Source: Sabethes cyaneus
Lineage: Eukaryota > Arthropoda > Insecta > Diptera > Culicidae
Reading direction: 5' to 3'
Assembly: GCF_943734655.1 (NCBI RefSeq)
Contig: NC_071355.1
Coordinates: 28,210,464 to 28,274,463 of the forward strand
Length of the DNA stretch: 64,000 bases
Both the position numbers and the translations under genes were made by a program. Within the stretch, counting starts at the first letter, position 1, and each line of letters starts with the position of its first letter. Under the pieces are notes generated by a model. That model saw nothing but the letters and a program-made list of their open reading frames with translations, ran no database searches and was not told the DNA's origin. This document shows, in pieces, positions 11,703 to 22,169 of this stretch.

Positions 11703-11705
<3 letters not shown>
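10707..11705 (+). pseudogene. BEL/Pao retrotransposon, RT/RNase H portion (5' part of the remnant)
   Basis: Starting about 10718, a frame reads VLSCVMSIFNSLGLLA and then TFYAKALIQILW, characteristic of the Pao-type polyprotein just after the reverse transcriptase. An HIFADASEKAYGCVGW block (RNase H-like, near 10969) follows in another frame. Then IPRMELMAAVLG, YWTDSRTVQSWI and LPTKLNVADQLTKWNKGP follow in the first frame (11036-11545). The frame changes show decay. The 5' end is truncated, with no gag, protease or RT fingers upstream. The element is interrupted after 11705 by a LINE and resumes at 14787. Confidence 0.82.
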
Positions 11706-11757
<52 letters not shown>

Positions 11758-14700
11758 CATGTTGGGTATTTTTATCACTGCGACCATTTGTTTGATCTAT
11801 TGTGATATATCCCCCGTTTTATTATAGCTATGTTGTCAAGATGACGTACCACTATCAGAAGTGATCGTCATTGTTTGACTAATAGCATTTGTCCAGCCTG
11901 GTGATGCACTTCGGATGAAGTGCACTACTGCGCTGGGAGTTGTTCTCCAAATATCAGAGGGTTCTAACAGCCCTCTTTCAAAGAACCTTAATCTTTTATT
12001 GAGAATTGCCGGACATCGGCATAACAGGTGTTCCGAGTCTTCTTTTTCTATGCCACAGAAGCGACATATATCATCTTGAAGTTTTCCCATTAGCTTCAGA
12101 TGATATCGGCTCGGACAATGTCCTGTTATAAGACCAGTATAAATGCTAAGATCTTTCTTCGAAAGCTCCAGGATTTTGCGAGTCATTGAAACGTTTGGAG
12201 AGATAAACCGTTTCGACTGCCTAGCAATGAAAGTGTTATTCCAATTTGATTCCACTTTCGCACATTCCCATGCTTTTAGCTCCATTTTTAAAGCAGAGGC
12301 AGATAAACCACAGAAGGGCTCAGGTCCTACAAATTGATGAGATGATCCGAGTCTTGCAAGCGCATCAGCTCTTTCATTTCCATCGATTCCACAGTGACCT
12401 GGGACCCAATACAGGTTGACTTTATTACGACAAGACAATTTTTGGAGTAATTGAATACATTCCCAGACAAGTTTTGATGTGCATGTCGCCGACTTTAGAG
12501 CGTTTAGAGCTGCTTGGCTGTCTGACATGATGCATATATTTGAATGTCTATAGTTCCTGCGCAAGCACACAGTCGTACATTCTATAATTGCTTGTATTTC
12601 AGCTTGGAATACAGTTGGCCATCTGCCCATAGAAATTGACATGTCTATTCCTGGGCCAGTCACTCCTGCTCCAACTTGATTGTCCATTTTTGAACCGTCT
12701 GTATAGAAAACTGTCGAGCCTGGACGAAGATCGGGACCACCATCTTCCCAATAATCACGTCTAGGCTCAAATACCCGAAATATTCGATTAAAGTTGTATT
12801 TTTTCTCCATCCAATCTTCATTATTATTTACAATAGGATTAATACTAATAGTTTTTAGAATACTAAGATGACCTGTTAGATCACCTTCAAAGAGGTTCAT
12901 TGATCTTTTGATTTTTAGAGCACTCTTTTCAGCTTCTAATTGTATAAACTGATGCAATGGAAGTATATAGAGTAAAGCATCCAATGCCTTCGATGGTGTA
13001 CTTCTCATTGCACCTGTTATTGAAAGAGTGGCTAGCCTTTGAAGTCTTTCCAGCTTTTTTTGGGTAGCTTTCTCTTTCGTTTTTGGCCACCAGACCAACG
13101 AGGCATAGGTAATCCTGGGTCTGACAATTGCCGAATAGATCCAATAAATCATCTTCGGTTTCAGTCCCCATTGCTTACCAAAAGTTCTTTTACATATCCA
13201 TAGAGCATTTGTAGCTTTGTTTACTGCTTGCTCTAGATGTGTGTTCCAATTGAGTTTTCTGTCAAGAAATACTCCAAGATATTTGACAGTGTCTGAAAGT
13301 TTTAAAAGTGTTCCTTTCAATCTGATGTTGTTTAATGTAAATTGTTTTCTTCTCGTAAATGGTATGATAGTAGTTTTATTGGCATTTATGCTGAGGCCCT
13401 GCCTATCACACCATGATGAAATCAAATTTAAAGCCATTTGCATTCGGTCAGCGATAATAGAATCAAATTTTCCTCGAACAATTATGACTATATCATCTGC
13501 GAAGCCAATTATTTCAAAGCCTAGCGCTGTCAACTTTTGAAGAAGATCATCAACTATTAAAGACCACAATAAAGGTGATATTACGCCTCCTTGTGGGCAC
13601 CCTTTTACTGCTCTAACGCTTACAGATGAGCTTCCAAGGTTTGCTGATATCTCCCTTTTTGATAACATTTCGCTAATCCAGTGGATAATGGATATATCGA
13701 AACCACGTTTCGTCATAGCCGTAATCATTGAATTATGAGATGAATTATCAAATGCGCCTTCTATGTCTAGGAAGGCAGCTAGTGAAATTTCCTTCGCTTC
13801 AAATGACTTTTCTATTTTTTTTACAACAGTTTGTACTGCTGTTATCGAAGATTTGCCTTCTTGATATGCGAATTGTTATTTGCTCAACGGATCTTGAGCT
13901 ATATATGATGACTTTATATGCTCATCAATTATTTTTTCCATTGTTTTTAAGACAACAGAGGATAAACTTATCGGCCTGAAGGATTTAGGTGAAGTTTTAT
14001 CCTTCTTATTAGCCTTCGGAATGAACGTGACCCGTACTTGTCGCCATACTGCTGGTATATGGCCTAGTATCAGGCTTGATTGAAAAAGGTTTGTTAGAAT
14101 AGGTGTTAAAAACGCCTTGCCCTTCTGCAGTAGTACAGGAAGAATTCCATCCCTACCCGGCGATTTGAAGGGTTCAAAAGTGTCAATCGCCCATTCAACC
14201 TTGCTTCTCGTAAAAATTTTTTTGGCCAAAGTACAAGCATCATTCCTGTTTCTATCTAACCCAGTCATTTCATTCGCTATTTCGTGAATGTCTGTCCTGG
14301 TTTCAAGATTTACAGTTCTCAATGCCGGTGCACTTTGGTCTCCGCATGTATTAATGATTGAACAGGGAAAATGTGTTCTCATCATTAATTCTAATGTTTC
14401 CTTAGTTGAGTTAGTAAAAGAGCCGTCCTCTTTTTTCAATGTACCTAACACATTAGAATGATCTTTAGCGAGGATTTTCTGCAATCTAGCGGTTGCTGGA
14501 GTATTTTCAATGTTTTCACATGTGTGCCTCCAGTGAATCCTCTTTGATCTTCGTATTTCCCTATTATAGGCAGTGAGAGTTTGTTTATACTCCTCCCACT
14601 GTTGTGTTCGTTTAGCCCGGTTAAATAATTTCCGAGTTTTCTTCCTAAATTTCTCCAAAGTTTTGTTCCACCAAGGTACATCTCTATTCGTAGAGCGTTC

Positions 14701-14786
14701 CTTTGCAGGACAGCTTTCGTGATAAGCTTGTTGGATCAGGTTTGAAAGTTGTTTTGAGTTGTCCTCAAGTTCTCAAGAGCGCTGTT
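11694..14786 (-). mobile_element. 5'-truncated RNase H-bearing LINE inserted in the BEL/Pao element, with 12-bp target duplication
   Basis: The insert runs from a poly(T) tract (a poly(A) tail read on the minus strand, about 11703-11757) to about 14774. The 12-bp sequence AAGAGCGCTGTT occurs at both edges, 11694-11705 and 14775-14786, and the BEL/Pao reading continues directly across it. Poly(A), a target duplication of this size and a missing 5' ORF are the classic products of target-primed reverse transcription. The domain content (RT followed by RNase H and a Cys-rich C-terminus) fits the I/Loa/R1-type LINE group rather than Jockey proper. Confidence 0.9.
11836..14658 (-). pseudogene. LINE ORF2: reverse transcriptase plus RNase H, one in-frame stop
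   Basis: Read on the minus strand, the reverse transcriptase begins about 14658 (N-terminal thumb/palm lead-in, KSPGRDGILPVLL, FRPISLSSVVLKTMEK) and continues through GCPQGGVISPLLW and FADDIVIIV. RNase H follows with FYTDGSKM, AEIQAIIE, MSDSQAALNAL and WVPGHCGIDGNERADALA, so its D-E-D-H-D residues appear retained. A C-terminal CRFCG...HLLCRC zinc-like motif closes the ORF at 11836. The only break I find is a TAA at 13876-13878. The frame continues unchanged for 49 codons on its other side, so a single CAA-to-TAA type change would explain the split. The endonuclease domain and ORF1 are missing (5' truncation). Confidence 0.88.
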
Positions 14787-15431
14787 GGAACATTACCATC
14801 AAAAGTTCGGCTACGCAGGGCAAGAGACGGTCACTAACGAAGTGCGCCAAAAGTTCTATATACCACATCTTCGATCCGAATTCAGAAAGGTGATGGATAG
14901 CTGTATGTGGTGCAAAACTAGAAAATGCAAACCGGAAGCACCAAGGATGGCACCGTTACCTGTGCAACGCGTAACTCCCAATCGTCGTCCATTCAGCTTT
15001 ACTGGGGTGGACTTCTTCGGTCCTTTGCAGGTTACCGTCGGTCAGCGTGTAGAGAAGCAATGGGTGGCATTGTTTACTTGCCTTGTCACAAGAGCAATCC
15101 CATAGTTCGTCAAGTCAGGCATGCTTGATGGCGATACGGCGTTTTGCGTGTCGAAGAACCGATCGAGCCTGGTGCCGTAGTCTATCTTGCACTCAACGAG
15201 AATAGAAAGACGTGGATTCGAGGAATCGTGGAGGGGGTCATCAAGGTCATCGACGGGCGCGTCAGGCAAGCGATAGTGCGAACAATAAAGGGTGTCTACA
15301 AACGCCCGGTAGCTAAGTTGGCGGTGCCTGAAGTTGGAGAGCGTAGGTCTGGTTCTAGTAGTGGACACACCAGAATTACGGGGCGGGGCTGTTGCGGCAC
15401 CACTGGCAGCCCTACCGAAGGTGAGGAGTGA
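14787..15431 (+). pseudogene. BEL/Pao integrase remnant (3' part)
   Basis: Directly after the LINE target duplication, the frame at 14785-15105 gives an integrase H2C2 zinc-binding domain (HYHQKFGYAG ... CMWCKTRKC) and the first core aspartate block (FTGVDFFGPL). The rest of the catalytic core is missing. At 15144-15431 the frame resumes with the C-terminal Pao-type domain (GAVVYLALNENRKTWIRG, VRQAIVRTIKGVYKRPVAKL). An internal deletion of the core joins the two. No LTR was identified at the 3' side; 15432-16286 contains nothing I can assign. Confidence 0.8.
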
Positions 15432-16286
15432 TCAACAGTGAGCGAAAACTGTCATCGTTACGAATTGTCATCGACGGAAGTGAAAACGGAAGGAGAAAAA
15501 CCAAACAAAAAGCTAATTGAAACCAAGTGGTAGTGCAGAAGTTTTATTTATTATTATTTTGAAGTAATTTGGAGAGAATTTTTGATTTTAAAAAAGGTAA
15601 ATTTACTTAAACTCAACTTGTGATATTGTAAAAATCTATATGGTTAAGTCAGACCGAACCACGTGACAAAACTCTGATTTCTAGAAAAACGCGTTCAAAG
15701 TTTGCTGTTCTGTATGGTTTATAGCTATCAATCGTTCGAAATCATCTCATAACTCTGGCTGTTTGCAACATTTATGTATAGTCTGAATCGGTCTGTTTTG
15801 GTCTCAAGTTTTTGGGTTCTGCTCGTGTAAATCGTTCTTGTTCTCACTAAAGTTGATTAGATAGTCTAGATATGAAGCGAACATAGTCCGGTGGTAGATT
15901 AAACCTTGGTGAACGACTCAGTATTCATCCACCAGGTGGTGTACCATATATATACCATTTTATAAATATTGGTCGCAGTTGAACCTTTCTAGCGTTTATG
16001 TAGAAAAACCAGCGAGCAAATCCTGTAAAATGCCACGCATAACTTTGAAGATCTCGTGTTCACGTATATTTTTGTAGAAGGAAGCATCGTTCTAGGTGGT
16101 ACGAATCTCGTGATATAAACGTCACAAATCTGAAAAAATCCGATTTTTCCGATTTATTTTTAGTCTCCATTCCTAATTTTATCATTTATTCCATTAAATT
16201 GTCCTTTTGAAACATCTAAAAATTCGGATATCCGTCAAGTTTTCGCTGAGGTATAACAGTTTGAATTTTGGGGTCAAATTGACCCC

Positions 16287-18068
16287 AATGCACAGTGGTC
16301 CTTTCAACGAAATACGTGATCGTGTGATATTGCGCCAAAACGTGAAGTTGTTCGCATACAGTGTCTTTAGGAACATTTCTTGGTATAATAAGCTTCTTCT
16401 TGTGAGAGAAATCTTTGGGTGATTAATTCCCTTAAAAGTGAGATAAGAAATTTGTTTTCTCGTACATTGAAGATACAGGTTTGGTACTTTCGGCAAACTT
16501 GTGGTAAATATTAATGCAAACAACTTTTTCAAAGACACCATACTTGTATCTCTTCATGGAAATTATCAATGAAGCGTTATTCGTGGACAACCCCTCAAAA
16601 CAGTTTTTAAACCCTGAGTTATTCTGGCCAACTTTTACGTGTTCATAGTGTTCCAGAAAGTTGTTTATCTTGCTAAAATCAACGTTTTTGTAGAACATTA
16701 TCATAAGTGATTTTCTGCAGTTTCGGAGATTTTGAACATTTTTGATGAAAAATAGTACTACTTTGTGCTTAAATATTTACCAAGGTGGCAAATGGTGGCA
16801 GATCAAACAACTCGTACTTAAAAGTACAACAAAAAACCCATAAAAGCAAGTATCAATTGACAGTATCTGTTTGTATCCTCATTAGTTATAGTTGTCTTAG
16901 TTAAAAATCCATCACACGCCATTTTGTTTATGTTGACAATCTCTTTCTAACAAGTTGCGTTACCTGCAATTTTTTCGCCTATTTTCGAGTCGAAAATGAA
17001 TGTAGACTTAAAATTATTTGACGCAATTAATAAGAGAAAAGCTTCCAAATAACCAACTTAAGGGGAAACTAGCAGTCATTGACTTTTCGTCGGAAGGCCC
17101 AATTTCGGAAGCAGTTTTTGGGCACAAAAGCGAGATTCTGTTTATAAAAATGTAAATACTGCATTCTTCTTGCCAGTCTGAACACAGCGAATATATTTTC
17201 ATGAACAGAATTTTTGTTTCAAACAAAAAAACTGCTTTTGAAATCGGCAGAATCGATAACGACTAATTTCACCTTAAGTCTATTATGTTCAATACCTTCG
17301 ATTGATGTCTTTTCAAAAGACAGCACTCATAATGGGCTGGTACCAAATAGCCGAAACACAAATGGTCGAATCACGAATGGCCGAAATCCAAATGGCCGAA
17401 TTTTAACGACAGTCGCAGAAGACCGAATTTTCTCGGAATGACTGAATTAGAAAACACTATTTAATTAGAAAACACGAATTGACAAACAGTTAACAATTAA
17501 CCTTACTCAAAAAAAAATTAAATAAGTAACATATCTTTTTGTTGTATTTTTAAGTACGAGTTGTTTCATCTACCACTATTTGCCACCTTGGGAAATATTG
17601 AAGCTCAAAGAAGTACTATTTTTAATCAAAAAAGCTCAATATCTCCGAAACTTTAGAAAATCACGTATAATAATGTTCTACAAAAACGTTGATTTTAGCA
17701 AGATAAACAACTTTTTAGAACACTGAACACGTAAAAGTTGGCCAGAATAACTCAGGGCTTAAAAACTGTTTTGAATAACGCTTCATAGACAATTTCCATG
17801 AAGAGATACAAGTATGGTGTCTTTGACAAAGTTATTTGTATTGATATTTACTACAACTTTGCCGAAAGTACTAAACCTGTATCTCGAATATACGAGAAAA
17901 TAAATTTCTTATCCCACTTTTAAGCGAATTAATCACCCAAAGATTTCTCTCACAAGAAGGGGCTTGTTATACAAAGAAATGTTCTTAAAGACACTATATG
18001 CGAAAAACTTCACGTTTCGGCGCTATATCAAACGATCACGTATTTCGCTAATTGGACCACTGTGCAAT
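16287..18068. mobile_element. Long inverted repeat (about 0.53-kb arms) around a 0.7-kb spacer
   Basis: The left arm, about 16287-16831 (from CAATGCACAGTGGTCC to AAAAGTACAAC), is repeated in reverse complement at about 17541-18068 with roughly 85-90% identity by eye and a few short indels. The spacer carries a short inverted pair (GAAGCAGTTTTT near 17099, AAAAACTGCTTTTG near 17227) and a degenerate tandem array at 17340-17410. The motif GTCAAATTGACCCCAATG occurs at the left edge (near 16274) and again at 18236, outside the right arm. No transposase is encoded. It looks like a foldback or long-TIR non-autonomous element. Confidence 0.75.
17340..17410. repeat. Degenerate AATGGCCGAA minisatellite
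   Basis: Four to five diverged units of a word like AATGGCCGAAATCC follow in tandem with a period of about 13-14 bp, for example near 17358, 17374 and 17389. It is short and non-coding. Confidence 0.6.
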
Positions 18069-18875
18069 GTACAGACAACGAAAGTTTTTCAATAAAATAG
18101 TCGCAAAACGTAAGTTTTCGAATTTTTTTGTTCAAAAACTTCTATAATAAAAGATAATAATCTCCGGTAGACACATCTAGTCGCGAAAGCAGTAGTTTAA
18201 TTCATTGAAAAATAAAAAAGTTATAGTGGCCTGGAGTCAAATTGACCCCAATGTACCGATAAAGGGTTAAAAATGTAATTCTCATTTCTTAACCATTTTC
18301 AACCAATTAAGCCGATCTACATTGACCTTAATTACATTGTACTTTGGCCTTAATTTCACCCATGAGGTTTTGCACAATCTCAGAATCGACATGTTTTTGC
18401 ATATTTACCCATACTTTCTTCATTTCTTCAAATGTTTTTACTACTTTAGGACATTTGAGAAGATTTTACTTCAAAATTACCCGGTTTTTCTCGAATTCCC
18501 GGAAATCGGTCTCAGAATTTTTTTATGCAGAATTTTTTTTGAACGAGCTGTTCTTTCGACGCCAGTTTTCAGCGCCTGATGAAAAGACTCACACAATGCA
18601 TTTTGAATTTTCTCTTTCTTTCAATTAAAACAGTGCAACAGTTAGGACAATTTGTGTTATTAAAACAAGACCAATTTTCCGATTTTTTAAACTCTTTATT
18701 TTGTGACGATTGGAGTTAAAAAATTCCTTTGGGAGAAACATATCGGGGTGATTATAAATACAATTTATGCGAAAGAAAAGTTCACTTACGTTTAGTAATT
18801 CTTGTTCAACTTTTTAGTATCTTGAAGCGTTTAGCTCTGTTTAACTTTAGGCTGTAAGTATGTATAATGCCCGAG

Positions 18876-19967
18876 TTAACCCTCTAACGGGCACCATCGT
18901 AGAAACGATGCGATCGAGCAAATGATTACTTTATCATGAAAGTACACTTGAAAGAAGCTCGAGTGTTGATTTTCATGGGAAAATATGTATCTAGAGGACC
19001 GCTAGGTATGAAATCGTCCAATTTCTCTTCTTAGTTTTTCATGCCTAACGCTCTACCCAATTTTTTTTCAGTTCAAATATTTCACGAAATTGATAAAAAA
19101 AACATGTAAATTACTCATAGAAAAAATTTGAGATCGAACATTTTGTTCTAGATGTCCTTTTTCTTCAACCGTACAAACGGGAATATTCGCACCACAATTT
19201 TTTTTCGGAATTTTTTGGAATTATTGTTTTTGGAAGATGATAACTTTTGAACGCATGGTCAGAATGTTGTGATATTAGTAGGGTAGTTGATCCAATAGTT
19301 GTGGTAGTACCAATAGTTGCGCTACTATTCATTATTAATGCATATTTTCGTCACCGTAGCATTTTAGATAAAACAATTACATTCATTATATAAAACAAGT
19401 TTTTAGAAGTATTGGTAGTTAGACTACACCATTTAAAATTAAAGCATTATTTGCTAAAATACCAATTTTCCAAAATCCAACGCGCAGTTGAAGAGCACAA
19501 CTATAGGCGCTCATCTATAGTTTTGCTACGATGTTTTTTCACTTAGCAACCTAGCAATGTATATGGAATACCACAACTAAAGGAACATCAAACTTAATTA
19601 AGGAAACATTAGCTTAATTAAGCAAACTGTTGGTACAATATGATTGAATCAAAAAATTCATTTTTTCTTTATAAAGCTTCTCGTACAACGAAAGCAATTG
19701 TCTTGCCTTGTAACAAATACCTTGTATTTAATAAATTTAAATCCCACAATCATTGATTGAAGCATATATGTACCTCAATAAACAAGCAAAATGAAGTTAT
19801 ATTGTGCTTAGTGGCGCAACTAATGGATCATCTACCCTATCAAGATATCACCAAATCTGTTCTGAACACATTTCTCATATTGTCAATTCAAGATAAATTT
19901 CGTATATGGCTCTGGAGCTCCAAAAGAGAAGGCCGTCTACAGACGGTCTTACCCGTCAGAGGGTTAA
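18876..19967. mobile_element. piggyBac-like non-autonomous element with TTAA flanks
   Basis: A 1084-bp unit (18880-19963) begins CCCTCTAACGGG and ends CCCGTCAGAGGG, 12-bp inverted repeats with one mismatch. It is flanked on both sides by TTAA (18876-18879 and 19964-19967), the obligate target of piggyBac transposons. No transposase frame is present. A second inverted-repeat element sits inside it. Confidence 0.82.
19279..19839. mobile_element. TA-flanked inverted-repeat element nested in the piggyBac-like element
   Basis: The 557-bp unit 19281-19837 starts GGGTAGTTGATCCAATAGTTG and ends with its near reverse complement (GCAACTAATGGATCATCTACCC). TA dinucleotides lie immediately outside both ends (19279-19280 and 19838-19839), as expected for Tc1/mariner-type targeting. 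It contains AATAGTTGYGG words repeated near the left end and no ORF. Confidence 0.7.
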
Positions 19968-20749
19968 GCTCCTTTGAATTAGGTTAGAATTTAAGCTAGA
20001 CTTACTTCTGACAGAGTTTTCCATCAGGGTGAATTTAGATAGTTGTAGGTAATAATATTAACTGTAGTGACCAATAGCTATAATTTATCACTAAATATAG
20101 TATGCAAAGAAATTTAGATATAGGTATTATTTATTTCAACTTGGCATGAATTTTGATCCCAACACTACTCACATTCGCACCGCTTTTTACCATCGCTTTT
20201 GCTCTGATTATGACAGCTAGTAGGAAGTGCCGTATAGTATCAGTGTGTCGGTAATAGTAGAGCGTTACTAATGGATGGGGACACGTCACCCGTGTGTGAC
20301 AATTTGGGTATGTTGCAATTTAACCGTGGACACCCTTTATGTACTAAATTGATTGGGTCCCAGGCTCGGATATCCTGGGTTTGCTGCAGTCACCTGTCCG
20401 AACATCTAACCTGAGAATTGAGGACACTTTCAGCGACTTCCATTCACTAGAACTTCTTCATTCCATATAGGATAGAGCTCTTTATTTCAACTTTATCTCA
20501 TGATGTATTTCAGTCAATTTTGAGCAATTAACACATAGGAATGGCTTTTGATAAGACCGACTTGTTACCAACAATATCCCTTCAATAACTCACTCAATTG
20601 ATCAAAGAAAACCTTAAAATAAACTAATGTTTAACGTGATTAAACTAAATACGGTTAATTATTCAACGGGTGATAATTTTGCATTCCCAGTTTACTTTCA
20701 TCTTCAAGGAATTGACGAAGAACTTGTTTTTTAAATTCTCCGTCCCAAG
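19968..20749. other. Unassigned intergenic sequence
   Basis: This AT-rich stretch contains the short palindrome-like ACACGTCACCCGTGTGTGAC near 20280. I see no coding sequence, repeat copy or element boundary that can be supported. Confidence 0.4.
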
Positions 20750-20759
20750 TACATATAAT

Positions 20760-20995
20760 GTAGGAAGCCTTTGGTACAGGAGGTTCACGCTTTCTGCCTT
20801 CCTCTTGATTTTAGGAAATTGAATGGAATCAGGCATCAATTCTATAGTTCTTTGTTTCTGGTTTCTTTGGAATATGCTTTGCAGTACATGCTATACACAG
20901 TTGGTCTGACCGTCGCCAAGAAAAATAATTGTTTTCAGCAATCGGCATTTTCCAGGATTGACTGCTTAGTATGAGATTTGCTTTAGATTAGACGA
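20760..20995. repeat. Dispersed repeat family, copy 1 of 2
   Basis: About 235 bp starting TTTGGTACAGGAGGTTCACG matches 45530-45755 (TTTGGTACGGGAGGTCCACG) throughout, including CGCTTTCT, the GTTGG...TGACC/TGGCC block, GACAAGAAAAAT-like and CATTTTCCAGGAT words. Both copies run out into TTAGATTAGA-type simple sequence, suggesting a SINE-like or MITE origin. I could not assign a family. Confidence 0.6.
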
Positions 20996-21178
20996 GGTTT
21001 AGTTGAAGCAAAGTAAAATGCATAAAAATTAGAAAATCAGAGTTTTCTGGGACCAGAAAATAAAACATATAGAATCCTTGAAACATTTTTTCGTTCATAA
21101 TTGCACGAATTGTGACCGCATGTGAATTGTCATAAGATTCCGAAACCATCCGACTTATTTTGTACACATTTCACCCAA

Positions 21179-21181
<3 letters not shown>

Positions 21182-21230
<49 letters not shown>
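21182..21230. repeat. (AT)n microsatellite
   Basis: An uninterrupted alternating AT tract of about 49 bp. Confidence 0.95.
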
Positions 21231-21232
<2 letters not shown>

Positions 21233-21625
21233 TACATTTAATAGAAGAAGTAGAAACAAAAAACAACAAGCTAAAGAAAAATTTCAAAAATCTTCGACAA
21301 ATGTAGCTAAAACGGTTGCAAACGCAGCTTAACGGTTGGCTCGTGTAAACTTAAACTTCGTAAATCTCTGATGCAGTGAAATTAAGTAATTTTGCATTCG
21401 GTTCCAAATTTCTATCAAACCTAATCTGATCACATTCAACACTCAACCACGATTATCATATAAATATTTTTAGGTATTTTGAAAACGGCGGTGTGTCGAT
21501 TGCTCCTGCATATATATTTTTTTATGCTTTCTTATATTAAATACGAAAATTGTAACTTGTTTTGTATAATGAAATTTATTGATAAATAATTTTAATTAGT
21601 TTCTAAAAATATCACATATATGGCA

Positions 21626-22063
21626 CTAGTTTTTAAAAATATCGCACATTTTGCAGCTATCACAATGTTTAACACCGGCAAAGTTGTTCATCTTACTGTA
21701 CGGCGCTTTTCTGGCTGGTTTCAAACGAAGCATTACCGATGCCATGACCTGCGTCACTTGGTTACTAACAGATACGATTTTTCCAACACGGACCGATCGT
21801 TTCCGCTTCCTCAGCGACGATCGTTTAGCGCTAGCGGTGGGTATCAGCAGCTGCATATCATCGTCTGTGATCGACGCGTCGAGAAGGCTATTCTCTCTCG
21901 GTGTTGATGCCTTTTCGCTCGGACGCAGCGAACCTGCCGAGGACAATAAGTTCGTTGGGGTCTCGCCACAATCAACAGCTTTCTCCACAACGTTGCGGTG
22001 TTTTCTATACCGGATGGGTCGCCGGAACGTAGAGGATCGCCGAAATACTGTGTTGTCCTGCAT
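21626..22063 (-). CDS. Unrecognised small basic protein (145 aa), candidate gene
   Basis: I do not recognise this protein. It is intronless, Arg/Lys/Ser-rich and has no signal peptide or membrane segment. The central cluster SSLRKRKRSVR (about residues 81-91) is followed by a possible amphipathic helix and a Cys-containing tail (HCDSCKMC). Reasons to take it as a gene: a TATA-like ATACATAAAG (22157-22166, minus strand) and an Inr-like TCAGT (22139-22143) sit about 80 bp before the ATG with suitable spacing. The first ATG after them is the one used. An AATAAA-type signal lies about 50 bp past the stop. A TGTGATA (K-box-like) motif occurs at 21610-21616 in the presumed 3' UTR. Its long antisense frames are shadows. 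It could be a chance frame or a remnant. Confidence 0.5.
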   Translation of the reverse strand: MQDNTVFRRSSTFRRPIRYRKHRNVVEKAVDCGETPTNLLSSAGSLRPSEKASTPRENSLLDASITDDDMQLLIPTASAKRSSLRKRKRSVRVGKIVSVSNQVTQVMASVMLRLKPARKAPYSKMNNFAGVKHCDSCKMCDIFKN

Positions 22064-22138
22064 GATAAGCGATTTTAAATTTCCAAAGTTCTGAAACGGT
22101 TAGTGATCGGCTCTGCAGCTACGGTACTAATGGTAGCT

Positions 22139-22166
22139 ACTGATCCTGACCAGAGACTTTATGTAT
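22139..22166 (-). promoter_or_regulatory. TATA-like/Inr-like core promoter of the 145-aa candidate
   Basis: Minus strand ATACATAAAG (22157-22166) is followed about 20 bp later by TCAGT (22139-22143), matching the arthropod initiator TCAGT. Confidence 0.4.
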
Positions 22167-22169
22167 TGA

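Noticed and set aside
10840..11805. 321-aa plus-strand frame as a single gene
   Set aside because: Only part is the BEL/Pao frame; the middle is out of frame and the end is poly(T) translated as Phe, belonging to the LINE tail.
10707..15431. An endogenous retrovirus or viral insertion
   Set aside because: The Pao-type RNase H/integrase organisation indicates a BEL/Pao retrotransposon and no envelope-like frame is present.
21651..22094. 147-aa plus-strand frame opposite the 145-aa candidate
   Set aside because: No core promoter on that strand and less plausible composition; the minus-strand frame has TATA/Inr-like and poly(A) signals.
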